From Gammaproteobacteria bacterium (GTDB taxonomy: Bacteria; Pseudomonadota; Gammaproteobacteria; Enterobacterales; Alteromonadaceae): 64,000 bases of DNA. Shown in pieces: positions 29,066-40,201 of this stretch. Positions within the stretch are counted from its first letter, which is position 1. Every line of letters starts with the position of its first letter. The stretch lies in the NCBI GenBank assembly GCA_018825965.1, contig JAHKAA010000039.1:1-64000 (forward strand). Direction: 5' to 3'. The notes under the pieces were generated by a model that was not told the DNA's origin, made no database searches, and saw only the letters and a program-made list of their open reading frames with translations. A program made the translations under genes and the position numbers.

Positions 29066-30985
29066 TTGAGTGACATGGCAAAAAATCTCATCGTATGGCT
29101 GGTTATCGCCGTTGTATTGATGTCGGTATTTAATAGTTTTGGTCCTGCTGATAAAGCAGAAAAGCAAATGAGTTATACCCAGTTTCTGAAAGAAGCCAGT
29201 CAGGGCCAGATCCGTGAGGTGAAGGAACAGAAAGGCGTCATTACGGGTATAAAACGCTCAGGCGAGCGCTTCGAGACAGTGATCCCCACTGGCTACGATC
29301 CAAAACTGATTGATGACATGTACAAAAATGACATCACCTTTTCTGGCACTGCACCGGAAAGCCCAAGTATGCTGGGACAGATTTTTATTTCCTGGTTCCC
29401 AATGCTGTTATTAATAGGTGTCTGGATTTTCTTTATGCGCCAGATGCAAGGTGGCGGTGGCAAAGGCGCTATGTCTTTTGGTAAGAGCCGTGCCCGTTTA
29501 ATGGGTGAAGATCAAATTAAAACTACTTTTGCTGATGTTGCTGGTTGTGACGAAGCGAAAGAAGAAGTAACTGAGCTGGTGGATTATTTAAAAGACCCAT
29601 CACGTTTCCAGAAGCTTGGCGGTAAAATTCCAAAAGGTATTTTGATGGTCGGCCCACCAGGTACAGGTAAAACCCTGTTAGCCAAGGCTATTGCCGGTGA
29701 AGCTAAAGTGCCATTCTTCGCGATATCAGGTTCTGACTTTGTTGAAATGTTTGTGGGTGTGGGTGCCAGCCGTGTGCGTGATATGTTCGAGCAGGCGAAA
29801 AAGGCCGCTCCTTGCATTATCTTTATCGATGAAATTGACGCCGTTGGCCGTCAGCGTGGTGCAGGTTTAGGTGGTGGTCACGATGAACGTGAGCAAACCT
29901 TAAACCAGATGCTGGTGGAAATGGATGGTTTTGATGGTAACGAAGGGATCATCATTATCGCCGCAACCAACAGACCAGACGTATTAGATGCTGCTTTATT
30001 AAGACCAGGTCGTTTCGACCGTCAGGTGGTGGTGGGTTTACCTGATGTACGTGGTCGTGAACAGATCCTGAAAGTACACATGCGTAAAGTTCCGTTAGGC
30101 GACGATGTCAAAGCCAGTGTAATCGCTCGTGGTACTCCGGGATTCTCAGGTGCTGATTTAGCCAACCTGGTGAATGAAGCTGCATTGTTTGCCGCCCGTG
30201 GTAACAATCGTGTGGTTGGCATGGAAGAGTTTGAAAAAGCCAAAGATAAAATCATGATGGGTGCAGAGCGCCGTTCTATGGTGATGTCGGAAGCAGAAAA
30301 AGAAATGACGGCCTATCACGAAGCAGGACACGCTATTGTTGGTTGCCTGGTGCCAGAGCACGACCCTGTGCACAAAGTCACCATCATTCCTCGTGGCCGT
30401 GCTTTAGGTGTCACCTTCTTTTTACCCGAAGCCGATGCCATCAGTATCAGTCGTCGTAAGCTGGAAAGTAAAATTTCAGTGGCTTACGGCGGTCGTTTGG
30501 CTGAAGAGTTAATTTATGGCACTGACTCAGTATCAACAGGGGCTTCGCAGGACATTAAATACGCTACGTCTATTGCGCGCAATATGGTGACTCAGTGGGG
30601 ATTCTCGGACAAGTTAGGTCCTCTGTTGTATGCCGAAGAAGAAGGCGAAGTCTTCCTGGGCCGCAGTATGGGCAAAGCGAAAAACATGTCTGATGAAACA
30701 GCCAGTATTATTGATTCTGAGATCAAAGCTATTATTGACCGTAACTACAACAGAGCAAAAACTCTGATTGAAGAAAACATGGATATTTTACATGCGATGA
30801 AAGAAGCGCTGATGTTGTATGAAACTATTGATTCCAGACAAATTGATGATCTGATGAATCGTCGTACTGTGCGTCAGCCGGAAAACTGGGAACCGAAGGA
30901 CAAAAACAAAGACTCCAGCAGCGATAATACCAAGCCTGTTGATGCTGTGAGTCCGTCAGAACCATCCACAGAAAACCCTCTGTAA
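29066..30985 (+). CDS. ftsH: ATP-dependent zinc metalloprotease FtsH
   Basis: Hexameric inner-membrane AAA protease that degrades sigma-32, LpxC and misassembled membrane proteins. The 639-residue protein has TM1 at about 7-25, a periplasmic loop, TM2 near 108-127, Walker A GPPGTGKT (195-202), Walker [10 protein letters not shown], the second region of homology RPGRFDRQ, and the zinc motif HEAGH (418-422). The TTG at 29066 is favoured because GAGAGG lies 8 bases before it; the internal ATG at 29075 (MAKNL) is also possible. It probably controls DnaK-linked heat shock through sigma-32 turnover. Confidence 0.98.
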   Translation: MSDMAKNLIVWLVIAVVLMSVFNSFGPADKAEKQMSYTQFLKEASQGQIREVKEQKGVITGIKRSGERFETVIPTGYDPKLIDDMYKNDITFSGTAPESPSMLGQIFISWFPMLLLIGVWIFFMRQMQGGGGKGAMSFGKSRARLMGEDQIKTTFADVAGCDEAKEEVTELVDYLKDPSRFQKLGGKIPKGILMVGPPGTGKTLLAKAIAGEAKVPFFAISGSDFVEMFVGVGASRVRDMFEQAKKAAPCIIFIDEIDAVGRQRGAGLGGGHDEREQTLNQMLVEMDGFDGNEGIIIIAATNRPDVLDAALLRPGRFDRQVVVGLPDVRGREQILKVHMRKVPLGDDVKASVIARGTPGFSGADLANLVNEAALFAARGNNRVVGMEEFEKAKDKIMMGAERRSMVMSEAEKEMTAYHEAGHAIVGCLVPEHDPVHKVTIIPRGRALGVTFFLPEADAISISRRKLESKISVAYGGRLAEELIYGTDSVSTGASQDIKYATSIARNMVTQWGFSDKLGPLLYAEEEGEVFLGRSMGKAKNMSDETASIIDSEIKAIIDRNYNRAKTLIEENMDILHAMKEALMLYETIDSRQIDDLMNRRTVRQPENWEPKDKNKDSSSDNTKPVDAVSPSEPSTENPL

Positions 30986-31004
30986 AACTTTAGTTCTGAT
31001 CAGT

Positions 31005-31030
31005 CAAACCCTGGGAATTCCCGGGGTTTG
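31005..31030 (+). terminator. Possible weak terminator or attenuator between ftsH and folP
   Basis: CAAACCCTGGG-AATT-CCCGGGGTTTG forms an 11-bp stem with one G-U pair but only TTCTA follows, so readthrough into folP is likely. Confidence 0.5.
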
Positions 31031-31052
31031 TTCTATGTGAAGGAGTATTCTT

Positions 31053-31895
31053 ATGGTGTTGCAATTACCCCGTAATCGTCAGTTGGATTTGTCCCGTCCC
31101 AAGGTGATGGGGATTTTAAATATCACCCCGGATTCATTTTCTGATGGTGGCCGTTTTATTGGTAAAGAAGCGGCCATTGCACAAGCCCGGGCCATGCTGG
31201 CGGCTGGCGCTGCTATTTTGGATATTGGCGGTGAATCGACCCGACCTGGTGCAGAAGAAGTCTCAGTACAACAAGAACTCGACAGAGTCTTGCCTGTCAT
31301 TGAAGCCATTCGCTCTGAACTGGATTGTGTGATTTCTATAGATACCTGCAAAGCGCAAGTGATGAAAGCTGCTGTTTCTGCCGGTGCTGATATTATCAAT
31401 GATATTAAAGCCTTGCTGGACCCAGGTGCTGTTGAAGTGGCTGTTGCCGCCAAAGTGCCTGTCTGTCTGATGCATATGCAAGGACAACCCAGAACTATGC
31501 AACAGGCGCCTGTCTATCAGGATGTGGTCAAAGAGGTCAGTGATTTTTTAAAGCAAAGGGCAGAGGTTTGTATCGCCGCAGGTATAGCAAAAAGCCAGAT
31601 TATTCTCGACCCCGGTTTTGGCTTTGGTAAAAGTTTGCAGCATAACTACCAGCTGTTAAGTCAGCTCTCAGAGGTCATGGCGTTAAATTACCCGCTGTTG
31701 GTGGGCATGTCGCGTAAATCTATGATTGGTCAGTTATTGAACATTCAGGCAGATCAACGTTTGGCAGGTAGTTTGGCCTGTGCCACAATAGCTGTCATCA
31801 AAGGTGCCCGCATTATCCGCGTGCATGATGTGAAAGAAACTGTACAAGCCGTTGCTGTTGCTTGTGCCACCTTATTTGGAGTAGAGCATGTCTAG
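31053..31895 (+). CDS. folP: Dihydropteroate synthase
   Basis: Condenses p-aminobenzoate with hydroxymethyl-dihydropterin diphosphate in folate synthesis; target of sulfonamides. The 280-residue TIM barrel shows [16 protein letters not shown] (about 19-34), [12 protein letters not shown] and the later [20 protein letters not shown] precedes the ATG. It overlaps the glmM start by 8 bases, indicating coupled translation. Confidence 0.98.
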   Translation: MVLQLPRNRQLDLSRPKVMGILNITPDSFSDGGRFIGKEAAIAQARAMLAAGAAILDIGGESTRPGAEEVSVQQELDRVLPVIEAIRSELDCVISIDTCKAQVMKAAVSAGADIINDIKALLDPGAVEVAVAAKVPVCLMHMQGQPRTMQQAPVYQDVVKEVSDFLKQRAEVCIAAGIAKSQIILDPGFGFGKSLQHNYQLLSQLSEVMALNYPLLVGMSRKSMIGQLLNIQADQRLAGSLACATIAVIKGARIIRVHDVKETVQAVAVACATLFGVEHV

Positions 31896-33222
31896 GAAGT
31901 ATTTTGGCACTGATGGTGTACGTGGCAAAGTGGGCGAATTTCCAATTACGCCTGAATTTGCAATGAAGTTAGGCTGGGCTGCTGGCAGGGTGTTATCTCA
32001 GCGTGGCACCAAAAAAGTATTGATCGGTAAAGACACCCGTATTTCAGGGTATTTATTAGAAACTGCATTAGAAGCTGGTTTAGTAGCTGCTGGTGTGGAT
32101 GTGCGCTTATTGGGCCCAATGCCAACGCCGGCAGTGTCTTACCTGACCCGCACTTTCCGTGCTGAAGCCGGCATTGTGATCAGCGCGTCGCACAATCCTT
32201 ATTATGATAACGGCATTAAGTTTTTTTCTGCCGACGGCACCAAGTTACCTGACGATGTCGAACTGGCGATCGAAGAAGCCATGGAGCAGCCTATGGTCTG
32301 TGAATCGTCAGAACGTCTAGGTAAAGCCATGCGTATTGATGATGCCGCTGGCCGATATATCGAATTCTGTAAAAGCCATATGCCAAATCATTTATCCCTG
32401 AATGGTTTAAAAATAGTATTGGATTGCGCTCATGGTGCCACTTATCACATAGCCCCTAACGTATTCCGTGAACTGGGCGCTGATGTTGAGGCCATTGGTA
32501 TTCATCCAAACGGTTTAAACATTAATGATCATTGTGGTGCCACCCATACTGACCTGTTACAGAAAACTGTGATAGAAACAGGTGCTGACTTAGGTATCGC
32601 CTATGATGGTGATGGCGACCGCGTGATGATGGTCGATCACACAGGCCGTGTTATTGATGGCGACGAAATTGTTTATATCATTGCCCGCAATGCTCAAAAG
32701 CTAAATAAGCTGCAGGGCGGAGTGGTAGGTACTCTGATGAGCAATATGGGGTTAGAGCTGGCCTTGGCCGAGTTAAATATCCCCTTTGCCCGCTCTAATG
32801 TCGGTGACCGTTATGTCGTTGAAATGCTGGCACAGAAAAACTGGCGTATCGGCGGTGAAAACTCAGGTCACGTACTGAACCTGGATCACGCAGGCACTGG
32901 TGACGGTATTATCGCATCCATCCAGGTTTTAACTGCCATGCTGGAAGCGAAGCTGTCTCTGGCTGATCTGGCGCAGGGCATGACGAAAATGCCACAAGTG
33001 CTGGTGAACGTAAAATTTGAAAAAGGTACTGCACCTTTAGAAAACTTACACGTCAAGAAAGTGATACAGCAAGTTGAACAGGATTTGAACGGCCAGGGTC
33101 GTGTTTTGATCCGAAAATCCGGTACTGAACCATTAATTCGTGTAATGGTGGAAGGAAGGATACAAGACGAAGTACAACAATTTGCACAAAAAATAGCCGA
33201 TGCGGTGAAGATCGCCAGCTAA
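31888..33222 (+). CDS. glmM: Phosphoglucosamine mutase
   Basis: Interconverts glucosamine-6-phosphate and glucosamine-1-phosphate for UDP-GlcNAc, peptidoglycan and LPS. The 444-residue protein has the phosphoserine loop [17 protein letters not shown] (Ser near 101), the metal-binding [13 protein letters not shown], the sugar-binding GGENSGH and the phosphate-binding [15 protein letters not shown]. Coupled to folP as in E. coli. Confidence 0.99.
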   Translation: MSRKYFGTDGVRGKVGEFPITPEFAMKLGWAAGRVLSQRGTKKVLIGKDTRISGYLLETALEAGLVAAGVDVRLLGPMPTPAVSYLTRTFRAEAGIVISASHNPYYDNGIKFFSADGTKLPDDVELAIEEAMEQPMVCESSERLGKAMRIDDAAGRYIEFCKSHMPNHLSLNGLKIVLDCAHGATYHIAPNVFRELGADVEAIGIHPNGLNINDHCGATHTDLLQKTVIETGADLGIAYDGDGDRVMMVDHTGRVIDGDEIVYIIARNAQKLNKLQGGVVGTLMSNMGLELALAELNIPFARSNVGDRYVVEMLAQKNWRIGGENSGHVLNLDHAGTGDGIIASIQVLTAMLEAKLSLADLAQGMTKMPQVLVNVKFEKGTAPLENLHVKKVIQQVEQDLNGQGRVLIRKSGTEPLIRVMVEGRIQDEVQQFAQKIADAVKIAS

Positions 33223-33254
33223 AAACTGCTAATTTAGCCATCAAGTCTTGTTTG

Positions 33255-33289
33255 AACGGGTGAGGTTCGTTACTATCTCGCCCGTTTTA
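33255..33289 (+). terminator. Terminator between glmM and tpiA
   Basis: AACGGGTGAG (33255-33264) pairs with CTCGCCCGTT (33277-33286), one G-U pair, followed by TTAC. The short T-run suggests partial termination before tpiA. Confidence 0.6.
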
Positions 33290-33305
33290 CTACAGAGGCA
33301 ATAAC

Positions 33306-34052
33306 ATGAGACAACGTAAGCCGTTAGTGGTCGCTAACTGGAAAATGAATGGCAACTTAGGTCTGGTTCAACAGATGTCAGAAGCCTTGTCTGTGTTAAA
33401 ACAGCCCTTACCTGAGATTTTGATCTGCCCACCGGTAATTCTTCTAACTGACTTTCCAAAACATCAAAACTACAAATTGGGTGCTCAGAATATGAGCGAA
33501 CAGCAATGTGGGGCCTTTACCGGCGAAATTTCAGCAGATATGCTACTGGCCGCTGGTGCGTCTCATGTCATTATTGGTCATTCTGAACGCCGCGCTTTGT
33601 ATGGTGAATCAGATAGCCTGATTAGTCAGAAAGTGAAAGTGGCTGTAGATGCAGGTTTAACCCCAATATTTTGTGTTGGTGAAACTCTGCAACAAAGAGA
33701 AGAAGAAAAAACTTTAGAGGTTCTTGCACGGCAATTAGATGCGGTGTATGCTGCGCAGCCTTATTTACTGGCGCATTCTGTGGTAAGTTACGAACCGGTT
33801 TGGGCCATAGGCACGGGGCGGACTGCAACGCCGCAGCAAGCTCAGGACGTGCATCAGTTTATCCGCCAACATCTGGCGCAGTATGATGCACAGGCAGCAG
33901 GTCTGTTAAGAATTATTTATGGTGGCAGTGTCACTGCAACCAATTGTCAAGCCCTGTTTGCAGAGGCGGACATAGACGGTGCCCTTATTGGTGGCGCCAG
34001 TTTGAAAGTGGCAGATTTTTCTGCGATTTGCACAATGGCAAAGGATTCATAA
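33306..34052 (+). CDS. tpiA: Triosephosphate isomerase
   Basis: Interconverts glyceraldehyde-3-phosphate and dihydroxyacetone phosphate. The 248-residue TIM barrel is complete: VANWKMNG with the substrate-binding Asn and Lys (near 10-12), VIIGHSERR with the electrophilic His (near 94), YEPVWAIGTGRTA with the catalytic Glu (near 164) and IIYGGSVT at the phosphate site. Its stop overlaps the secG start by one base. Confidence 0.99.
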   Translation: MRQRKPLVVANWKMNGNLGLVQQMSEALSVLKQPLPEILICPPVILLTDFPKHQNYKLGAQNMSEQQCGAFTGEISADMLLAAGASHVIIGHSERRALYGESDSLISQKVKVAVDAGLTPIFCVGETLQQREEEKTLEVLARQLDAVYAAQPYLLAHSVVSYEPVWAIGTGRTATPQQAQDVHQFIRQHLAQYDAQAAGLLRIIYGGSVTATNCQALFAEADIDGALIGGASLKVADFSAICTMAKDS

Positions 34053-34390
34053 TGTACGAATTGTTTATTGTATTGTATCTGTTAGTCGCATTAGCCCTTA
34101 TTGTTCTGGTGTTGATCCAGCACGGTAAAGGTGCTGATATGGGCGCATCTTTTGGTGCTGGCGGTTCAGCCACCATTTTTGGTTCTTCAGGTACAGGTAA
34201 TTTTTTAACTCGTACAACTACTGTACTGGCGACTTTATTTTTCGCTTTGAGTTTGTTATTGGGTAACCTGAGTACAGACCGTGTGAAAGCTGTAGACGAG
34301 TGGCAGGATTTATCTGTGCCAGTTGATACTAAAGCAGCTGACGCGGTAGAAGAGAAAAAGCCAGCATCAGATATTCCAGTAGGAAACTGA
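34052..34390 (+). CDS. secG: Preprotein translocase subunit SecG
   Basis: Small inner-membrane partner of SecYE that assists SecA-driven export. The 112-residue protein begins MYELFIVLYLLVALALIVLV (TM1), has the conserved loop QHGKGADMGASFGAG and GSSGTGNFLTR, then TM2 near 55-72, and a charged tail. The ATG at 34052 is used because it gives the family start and overlaps the tpiA stop (TAATG). It is followed by tRNA-Leu(GAG) as in enterobacteria. Confidence 0.97.
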   Translation: MYELFIVLYLLVALALIVLVLIQHGKGADMGASFGAGGSATIFGSSGTGNFLTRTTTVLATLFFALSLLLGNLSTDRVKAVDEWQDLSVPVDTKAADAVEEKKPASDIPVGN

Positions 34391-34408
34391 TAGCACCTCT
34401 GATTTTTA

Positions 34409-34493
34409 GCCGAGATGGTGAAATTGGTATACACGCTACCTTGAGGTGGTAGTGCCTTCGGGCGTGCGGGTTCAAGTCCCGCTCTCGGCACCA
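34409..34493 (+). tRNA. leuU: tRNA-Leu (anticodon GAG)
   Basis: The 85-base sequence folds as a class II tRNA with a long variable arm. Acceptor GCCGAGA pairs with TCTCGGC; the anticodon loop TTGAGGT gives GAG; the T-loop is GGTTCAAGTCC; CCA is encoded. Its position between secG and the initiator tRNA is conserved. Confidence 0.97.
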
Positions 34494-34564
34494 ATATACA
34501 AAAGCACAGCAAGCAGTGCTTGCGATAGTCAGACCAGGACTATATAATGTGCGTCGCTTACGGA

Positions 34565-34641
<77 letters not shown>

Positions 34642-34660
34642 ATTCGTACGGTGAAGTTAC

Positions 34661-34738
34661 TATAAAGAAAAAGCCCACGGGCTCCTCTTTATAACCCCGG
34701 GCGAAGGGCGTCGGTTCAAATCCGGCTCCCACAACCAA
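34661..34738 (+). pseudogene. Broken duplicate of the initiator tRNA 3' part, joined to an inverted repeat
   Basis: Bases 34709-34738 repeat the T-arm, acceptor strand and CCA of the fMet tRNA (34613-34642) with a single G-to-A change in the acceptor; this change would leave the arm CCCAC. Upstream, the D-arm and acceptor 5' half are missing and are replaced by an inverted repeat, TATAAAGA (34661-34668) with TCTTTATA (34686-34693) enclosing AGCCC/GGGCT. ATAACCC is kept from the anticodon arm. No functional tRNA can form. Confidence 0.85.
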
Positions 34739-34903
34739 CTTGCTCGATGATAAAAGTGTTTAGATACTTTATATGCCAAAGAGTTAGTTCACCGTAAATT
34801 GCTTGAATAAGCAAATGTGTGGCCCAGGTCAAACAGTTCGCTGTGAAACCTACAGAATTCAGGATTTTGATTGGCGATATCAAAGTCCAGTCAGCTCTAA
34901 AGT

Positions 34904-34928
34904 CGCCCCGAGATTTCGGGGCGTTTTT
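34904..34928 (+). terminator. First leader terminator upstream of rimP
   Basis: CGCCCCGA-GATT-TCGGGGCG followed by TTTTT, between the initiator tRNA and rimP. In E. coli the metY-nusA leader also contains terminators that are partly read through. Confidence 0.9.
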
Positions 34929-34959
34929 ATATCTGGCGACAAGGTTGTACTACTATTCC

Positions 34960-34979
34960 GGGCTCTATGCCCTTTTTTT
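34960..34979 (+). terminator. Second leader terminator or attenuator just before rimP
   Basis: GGGC-TCTAT-GCCC followed by seven T, ending 7 bases before the rimP ribosome site. The stem is short, so it may be a pause or regulated attenuator. Confidence 0.6.
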
Positions 34980-34995
34980 ATTTCTGGAGGTCTCT

Positions 34996-35451
34996 TTGAC
35001 TAAACAAGAACAGCAGTTAACTGAGCTGTTAACGCCAACAGTAGAAGCCGCAGGCTTTGAGCTGGTCGGCATAGAGTTCGTTCGTGCTGGACGTCACTCT
35101 ATTCTGCGGGTTTATATTGACCATCAGGATGGTATTACTGTGGATCACTGTGCCACTGTAAGCCGTGAAGTGAGTGCGTTACTTGATGTTGAAGACCCTA
35201 TCCCGAATGAATATTTCCTTGAAGTGTCCTCTCCTGGTTTAGACCGCCCACTTTTTACTCCTGCTCATTTCGCCAAAGTTGTTGGCCAGATCATTGAAGT
35301 AAAATTGGCTATTCCTCAAGATGGACGCCGCAAATTTAAAGGCCTGCTGACACAAATCGAAGACGATATGTTAGTAGTGGAAGTGGATGGCAAACTCTAC
35401 CGTTTGCTGATGGATAACGTAGATAAAGCGAACGTAGTGCCTGTGTTCTGA
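34996..35451 (+). CDS. rimP: Ribosome maturation factor RimP
   Basis: Assists assembly of the 30S subunit. The TTG at 34996 is preceded by GGAGG (34986-34990) and gives a 151-residue protein starting [12 protein letters not shown], in line with E. coli RimP (150). Conserved motifs are [38 protein letters not shown] and the C-terminal SH3-like domain. An open frame reaches further upstream to 34819, but that part covers the terminators and has no family homology. Confidence 0.96.
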   Translation: MTKQEQQLTELLTPTVEAAGFELVGIEFVRAGRHSILRVYIDHQDGITVDHCATVSREVSALLDVEDPIPNEYFLEVSSPGLDRPLFTPAHFAKVVGQIIEVKLAIPQDGRRKFKGLLTQIEDDMLVVEVDGKLYRLLMDNVDKANVVPVF

Positions 35452-35479
35452 TACACGGGTCGAAGCGAGGCAAAATAAT

Positions 35480-36976
35480 ATGGCTAAAGAAATTTTATTA
35501 GTAGTAGACGCGGTCTCGAACGAAAAATCAGTTCCGCGCGAGAAAATTTTCCAGGCGTTAGAGTACGCGTTAGCGGCTGCCACTAAAAAGAAAAACGAAG
35601 GCGACATCGAAGTCCGCGTGACTATTGATCGTAAAACTGGTTCTTATGAAACTTTCCGTCGCTGGATGGTTATTCCGGACGATCAGGTACAAGAACATCC
35701 GTACCGCGAAATTACTTTGTCTGCAGCTCAATACGACGAACCTCACTTACAAGTGGGTGATTATGTTGAAGAGCAAATCGACTCTATTACCTTTGACCGT
35801 ATCACCACCCAAATGGCGAAACAGGTCATAGTACAAAAAGTACGTGAAGCAGAACGTTCACAAGTGGTTGAAGCTTATGTTGACCAGGTTGGTGAGTTAG
35901 TCACCGGCGTGGTGAAAAAAGTAAACCGCGACAGCATCATCGTTGATTTAGGTAACAATGCAGAAGCCATGTTAGCTAAAGAAGAAATGTTGCCGCGTGA
36001 GACTTTCCGTCCAGGCGATCGTATCCGTACTTTATTGTTTGAAGTAAAACCAGAAGCCCGTGGTGCTCAGCTGTTTTTAAGCCGTACCCGCCCTGAAATG
36101 CTGATCGAATTGTTCCGCATTGAAGTGCCGGAAATCGGCGAAGAGATGATTGAAATCCGTGGTGCAGCGCGCGATCCGGGTTCACGCGCTAAAATTGCAG
36201 TGAAAACTAATGACCGTCGTATCGACCCTGTAGGTGCTTGCGTAGGTATGCGTGGTTCACGTGTCCAGGCCGTATCCAGCGAATTAACGGGCGAACGTGT
36301 TGATATAGTTCTGTACGATGACAACCCGGCTCAGTTTGTGATTAACGCTATGTCTCCGGCAGAAGTGGCTTCTATCATCGTTGATGAAGACAAACACTCT
36401 ATGGACATAGCTGTAGAAGACAGCAACCTGGCCATGGCCATTGGTCGTGCGGGTCAGAACGTACGTTTAGCCAGCCAGTTAACGGGTTGGGAATTAAACG
36501 TGATGACAGTTTCTGCCATGAAAACCAAACACCAGGAAGAAAATGCCAAGGTGTTGGAACTCTTTATGACTGCATTGGAAATCGATGAAGATTTTGCCGG
36601 TGTATTAGTAGACGAAGGGTTCTCAACCTTAGAAGAAATCGCCTATGTACCAGTCAGCGAACTGTTGTCTGTTGATGGTTTAGACGAAGATACAGTAGAA
36701 GAGTTACGTAAACGTGCTAAAGCCGTGTTAACTACACGTGCTCTGGCCAGCGAAGAATCACTGGAAGGCTCAGCGCCTAGTGAAGCATTAGTTAATCTGC
36801 CAGGTGTTGGTACCCACACAGCTTATGTGTTGGCCAGCAAAGGGGTCATCACTCTTGATGATCTGGCAGAGCTTGGGGTAGATGATTTGATTGAAATCGA
36901 AAAAATGACTGAAGAAAAAGCGGCAGAGCTGATTATGGCTGCCCGTAATATTGTTTGGTTCAGTGAAGACAAATAA
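35480..36976 (+). CDS. nusA: Transcription termination/antitermination protein NusA
   Basis: RNA polymerase-associated factor in pausing, termination and rRNA antitermination. The 498-residue protein has the N-terminal polymerase-binding domain, S1 domain (about 135-200, [18 protein letters not shown]), KH1 and KH2 ([30 protein letters not shown]) and two C-terminal acidic repeats (about 360-495), as in E. coli. In E. coli NusA regulates its own operon, which fits the leader terminators upstream of rimP. Confidence 0.99.
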   Translation: MAKEILLVVDAVSNEKSVPREKIFQALEYALAAATKKKNEGDIEVRVTIDRKTGSYETFRRWMVIPDDQVQEHPYREITLSAAQYDEPHLQVGDYVEEQIDSITFDRITTQMAKQVIVQKVREAERSQVVEAYVDQVGELVTGVVKKVNRDSIIVDLGNNAEAMLAKEEMLPRETFRPGDRIRTLLFEVKPEARGAQLFLSRTRPEMLIELFRIEVPEIGEEMIEIRGAARDPGSRAKIAVKTNDRRIDPVGACVGMRGSRVQAVSSELTGERVDIVLYDDNPAQFVINAMSPAEVASIIVDEDKHSMDIAVEDSNLAMAIGRAGQNVRLASQLTGWELNVMTVSAMKTKHQEENAKVLELFMTALEIDEDFAGVLVDEGFSTLEEIAYVPVSELLSVDGLDEDTVEELRKRAKAVLTTRALASEESLEGSAPSEALVNLPGVGTHTAYVLASKGVITLDDLAELGVDDLIEIEKMTEEKAAELIMAARNIVWFSEDK

Positions 36977-37002
36977 GTGGGTCAACGGAGGTAAAAACTG
37001 AC

Positions 37003-39684
37003 ATGGCAGATGTAACCATAGAAAAACTGGCCAGTGACGTCAATACGACTGTTGATCGTATAATCCAACAGTTTGCGGATGCAGGCATAACAAAACAAGT
37101 CGGCCAGATGGTCAATGAAGAAGAGAAAAAAACTCTTCTGGATCACTTAAGCCGTGCTCACGGCGGTCAGCCAGCTGAACCGTCCAAGCTAACCTTAGTA
37201 CGTAAAGAAAAAACCACCCTGAGTGTGGCCGGTGGCGCTGGCCGCAACCGTGAAATTCAGGTTGAAGTGCGTAAGCAGAAAACTTTTGTTAAACGCCCCT
37301 CAGTCGAAGAAGCTGCAAAGCTGGCTGAAGAAGAACGTGTTGCCGCAGAACAAGCCGCAGAAGCTGCAAAACGTGAACAGGAGCGTTTAGCTGCTGAGCA
37401 AAAAATAAAAGAAGAAGCCAATCGTAAAGCAAAAGAAGAAGCTGATCGTAAAGCGGCTGAACAGAAAAAACGTGACGAAGCAAAACATGCCCAGTTAATG
37501 AAAGACGATCCGGAAGAAGCGGCTCGTCGTGCAGCGAAAGAAGAAGCCAAGGCTGAAGCTGAACGCATCAAAGCACAACAGGAAGCTGAGCAGTTACGTA
37601 AGCTGGAAGCCGAAGCTTTACAACAAGCTGAAGCTGCACGTCGTTTAGCTGAAGAAAATGCTGAACGTTGGGCCAAAGAAGAGACAAAACCAGCCGCAGA
37701 AGACGCTGATTATCACTTAACCAGTAATGTCTATGCCAAGGCCGCTGAAGACGAAGTGGACGCCCGTGAAGAACGTGGTGGTCGCCGTACGACGAAAAAA
37801 GCACCTGCTGGCAAAGCCAAGAAAAAAGATGACGCTGATGATAAAGACGCCTTTAACCGCGCTAATCGTCACAAGAAAAAGAAAACGCCTGTCAGCATGC
37901 AGCATGGTTTTAACAAACCAGCTCAGCCGGTAGAACGTGAAGTCAAAATTGGCGAAACCATCACAGTAGCTGAATTAGCGTCCAAGATGGCCGTTAAAGC
38001 GTCTGAAGTGATCAAGGTCATGATGAAAATGGGTGCTATGGCAACCATTAACCAGGTCATTGATCAGGAAACTGCAGCTATAGTCTGTGAAGAGATGGGC
38101 CACAAGTTCACTCTGACCAAAGAAAACGAGCTGGAAGAAGCGGTCATGTCTGACCGTCAAGGTGAAGGCGAATTAGAGCCTCGTGCTCCGGTTGTTACCG
38201 TTATGGGTCACGTTGACCATGGTAAAACCTCTACACTGGATTACATCCGTAAAGCAAAAGTAGCAGCTGGCGAAGCCGGTGGTATTACTCAGCACATCGG
38301 TGCTTACCATGTAGAAACAGAACGCGGTATGGTAACTTTCCTTGATACACCTGGTCACGCAGCCTTTACTTCAATGCGTGCCCGTGGTGCGAAAGCCACA
38401 GATATCGTTATCCTGGTGGTTGCAGCAGACGATGGCGTAATGCCACAAACCAAAGAAGCTATTCAACATGCGAAAGCTGCTGGTGTGCCTCTGGTTGTTG
38501 CTGTAAACAAAATGGATAAACCGGATGCAGATCCGGATCGTGTCCGTAACGAATTATCTCAGTTTGGCGTTATTTCTGAAGAGTGGGGCGGTGATACTCA
38601 GTTCGTGCCTATCTCTGCAAAAACAGGTATGGGTATCGACGACCTGCTGGAAGCCATTCTGAACCAGGCTGAACTGCTTGAGTTAAAAGCTGTACGTAAG
38701 GGCTTAGCACGCGGTACTGTGATTGAATCACGTCTGGATAAAGGTCGTGGTCCTGTTGCTTCCATCCTGGTACAGGAAGGTACACTGCAACAAGGCGAAA
38801 TCGTGCTTTGTGGTTTCGAATACGGTCGTGTTCGTGCTATGCGCGATGAAAACGGTAAAGAAATCAAAGTGGCTGGCCCGTCCATTCCGGTTGAGATCTT
38901 AGGTCTGTCCGGTGTGCCTCAGGCTGGTGATGAAGTCACTGTAGTGAAAGATGAGCGTAAAGCCCGTGAAGTTGCTTTGTATCGTCAGGGTAAATTCCGT
39001 GACGTCAAACTGGCCCGTCAGCAGAAGTCTAAGCTGGAGAACATGTTTGCGAACCTGGCCGAAGGCGATGTTTCAGAACTGAACATAGTTCTGAAAGCTG
39101 ACGTACAAGGTTCTGTGGAAGCCATCAGTGAATCACTGAGCCGACTGTCGACTGATGAAGTGAAAATCAAAATCATCGGTAGTGGCGTGGGTGGTATTAC
39201 TGAAACTGATGCGACGCTTGCCGCTGCATCATCAGCTATCGTTATAGGTTTTAACGTGCGTGCCGAAGGTACAGCCCGTAAGATCATTGAAGACGAGAAT
39301 CTGGACTTACGTTACTACAGCATCATTTATGAACTGTTAGACGAAGTACGTGCAGCCATGACAGGTATGTTAGCGCCTGAGTTTAAACAGCAGATCATTG
39401 GTCTGGCTCAGGTTCGTGCCGTGTTCCGCTCACCGAAGTTTGGTGCTATCGCTGGTTGTATGGTGACCGAAGGTATCATTAAACGTAACGCACCAATTCG
39501 CGTACTGCGTGACAACGTCGTTATTTACGAAGGTGAACTGGAGTCCTTGCGTCGTGTGAAAGATGACGTATCCGAAGTACGTAACGGCTTCGAGTGTGGT
39601 ATCGGCGTGAAGAACTACAACGACGTGCGTGAAGGCGACCAGATTGAAGTGTTTGAAGTGGTTCAGGTTGAACGTACTTTATAA
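37003..39684 (+). CDS. infB: Translation initiation factor IF-2
   Basis: GTPase that places initiator tRNA in the ribosomal P site. The 893-residue protein has IF2-N modules at the start ([20 protein letters not shown]) and again near 300, a long Lys/Glu/Ala-rich linker (about 100-290), then the G domain with GHVDHGKT (401-408), DTPGH and NKMD, and C-terminal domains ending in [12 protein letters not shown]. The charged linker produces long antisense open frames that are artefacts. An internal start for a shorter IF2 form is common in the family but was not assigned. Confidence 0.99.
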   Translation: MADVTIEKLASDVNTTVDRIIQQFADAGITKQVGQMVNEEEKKTLLDHLSRAHGGQPAEPSKLTLVRKEKTTLSVAGGAGRNREIQVEVRKQKTFVKRPSVEEAAKLAEEERVAAEQAAEAAKREQERLAAEQKIKEEANRKAKEEADRKAAEQKKRDEAKHAQLMKDDPEEAARRAAKEEAKAEAERIKAQQEAEQLRKLEAEALQQAEAARRLAEENAERWAKEETKPAAEDADYHLTSNVYAKAAEDEVDAREERGGRRTTKKAPAGKAKKKDDADDKDAFNRANRHKKKKTPVSMQHGFNKPAQPVEREVKIGETITVAELASKMAVKASEVIKVMMKMGAMATINQVIDQETAAIVCEEMGHKFTLTKENELEEAVMSDRQGEGELEPRAPVVTVMGHVDHGKTSTLDYIRKAKVAAGEAGGITQHIGAYHVETERGMVTFLDTPGHAAFTSMRARGAKATDIVILVVAADDGVMPQTKEAIQHAKAAGVPLVVAVNKMDKPDADPDRVRNELSQFGVISEEWGGDTQFVPISAKTGMGIDDLLEAILNQAELLELKAVRKGLARGTVIESRLDKGRGPVASILVQEGTLQQGEIVLCGFEYGRVRAMRDENGKEIKVAGPSIPVEILGLSGVPQAGDEVTVVKDERKAREVALYRQGKFRDVKLARQQKSKLENMFANLAEGDVSELNIVLKADVQGSVEAISESLSRLSTDEVKIKIIGSGVGGITETDATLAAASSAIVIGFNVRAEGTARKIIEDENLDLRYYSIIYELLDEVRAAMTGMLAPEFKQQIIGLAQVRAVFRSPKFGAIAGCMVTEGIIKRNAPIRVLRDNVVIYEGELESLRRVKDDVSEVRNGFECGIGVKNYNDVREGDQIEVFEVVQVERTL

Positions 39685-39722
39685 ACACTTTGTGCTGGTA
39701 GAAATATAGATACAGAGATCAG

Positions 39723-39747
39723 CAGGGGCTTAGGCCCCTGTTTCTTT
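39723..39747 (+). terminator. Terminator-like hairpin between infB and rbfA
   Basis: CAGGGGC-TTAG-GCCCCTG followed by TTTCTTTC, 26 bases before the rbfA start. The interrupted T-run suggests partial termination. Confidence 0.7.
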
Positions 39748-39772
39748 CTGCTCAAATGTGTTGGAAAGAGTT

Positions 39773-40201
39773 ATGGCTAAAGAATTTACCCGGGTAGACC
39801 GTCTGTCGCAGCAAATGCAGCAGGAAATCGCAGTGATTTTACAACGTGAAATCAAAGACCCACGTTTACACAACATGATTACAGTGTCTGATGTGGATGT
39901 GTCGCGTGATTTATCACACGCCAAAATTTTTGTCACTTTTTTAGGCTTAGAAGCTGACAAAGTAAAAGCAAACCTGGATATTTTAAACGACGCCTGTGGT
40001 TATATCCGCAGCTTGATCGCTAAGCGTATTCAGGCCCGTATTGTGCCCACTATACGTTTTTACTTTGACCAGTCTCTGGATCAGGGTATTCATATGGCCA
40101 ATCTGGTTGAACAGGTGCGCCGTGAAGACGAGAAACGTCGTATTGACGCAGGTCAGGAACCTGAGCGTAAACCTAAGGTCGACAAGGACGAGGAAGAGTA
40201 A
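39773..40201 (+). CDS. rbfA: Ribosome-binding factor A
   Basis: Binds the 30S subunit and helps 16S rRNA 5'-end processing; important in the cold. ATG 39773 with GGAAAGAG just upstream gives 142 residues beginning MAKEFTRVDRLSQQMQQEIA, the family start. The KH-like core (VSDVDVSRDLSHAKIFVTF) and the acidic tail are present. The stop overlaps the truB start by one base (TAATG). Confidence 0.97.
   Translation: MAKEFTRVDRLSQQMQQEIAVILQREIKDPRLHNMITVSDVDVSRDLSHAKIFVTFLGLEADKVKANLDILNDACGYIRSLIAKRIQARIVPTIRFYFDQSLDQGIHMANLVEQVRREDEKRRIDAGQEPERKPKVDKDEEE

Noticed and set aside
34661..34738. Possible second functional tRNA after tRNA-fMet
   Set aside because: Only the T-arm and acceptor 3' strand are present; no D-arm or acceptor partner can be folded.
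37257..37676. Long Ala/Ser/Cys-rich open frame on the minus strand within infB
   Set aside because: It is the antisense of the repetitive Lys/Glu/Ala linker of IF-2; composition is explained by GAA/GCT codons and no start signals are present.
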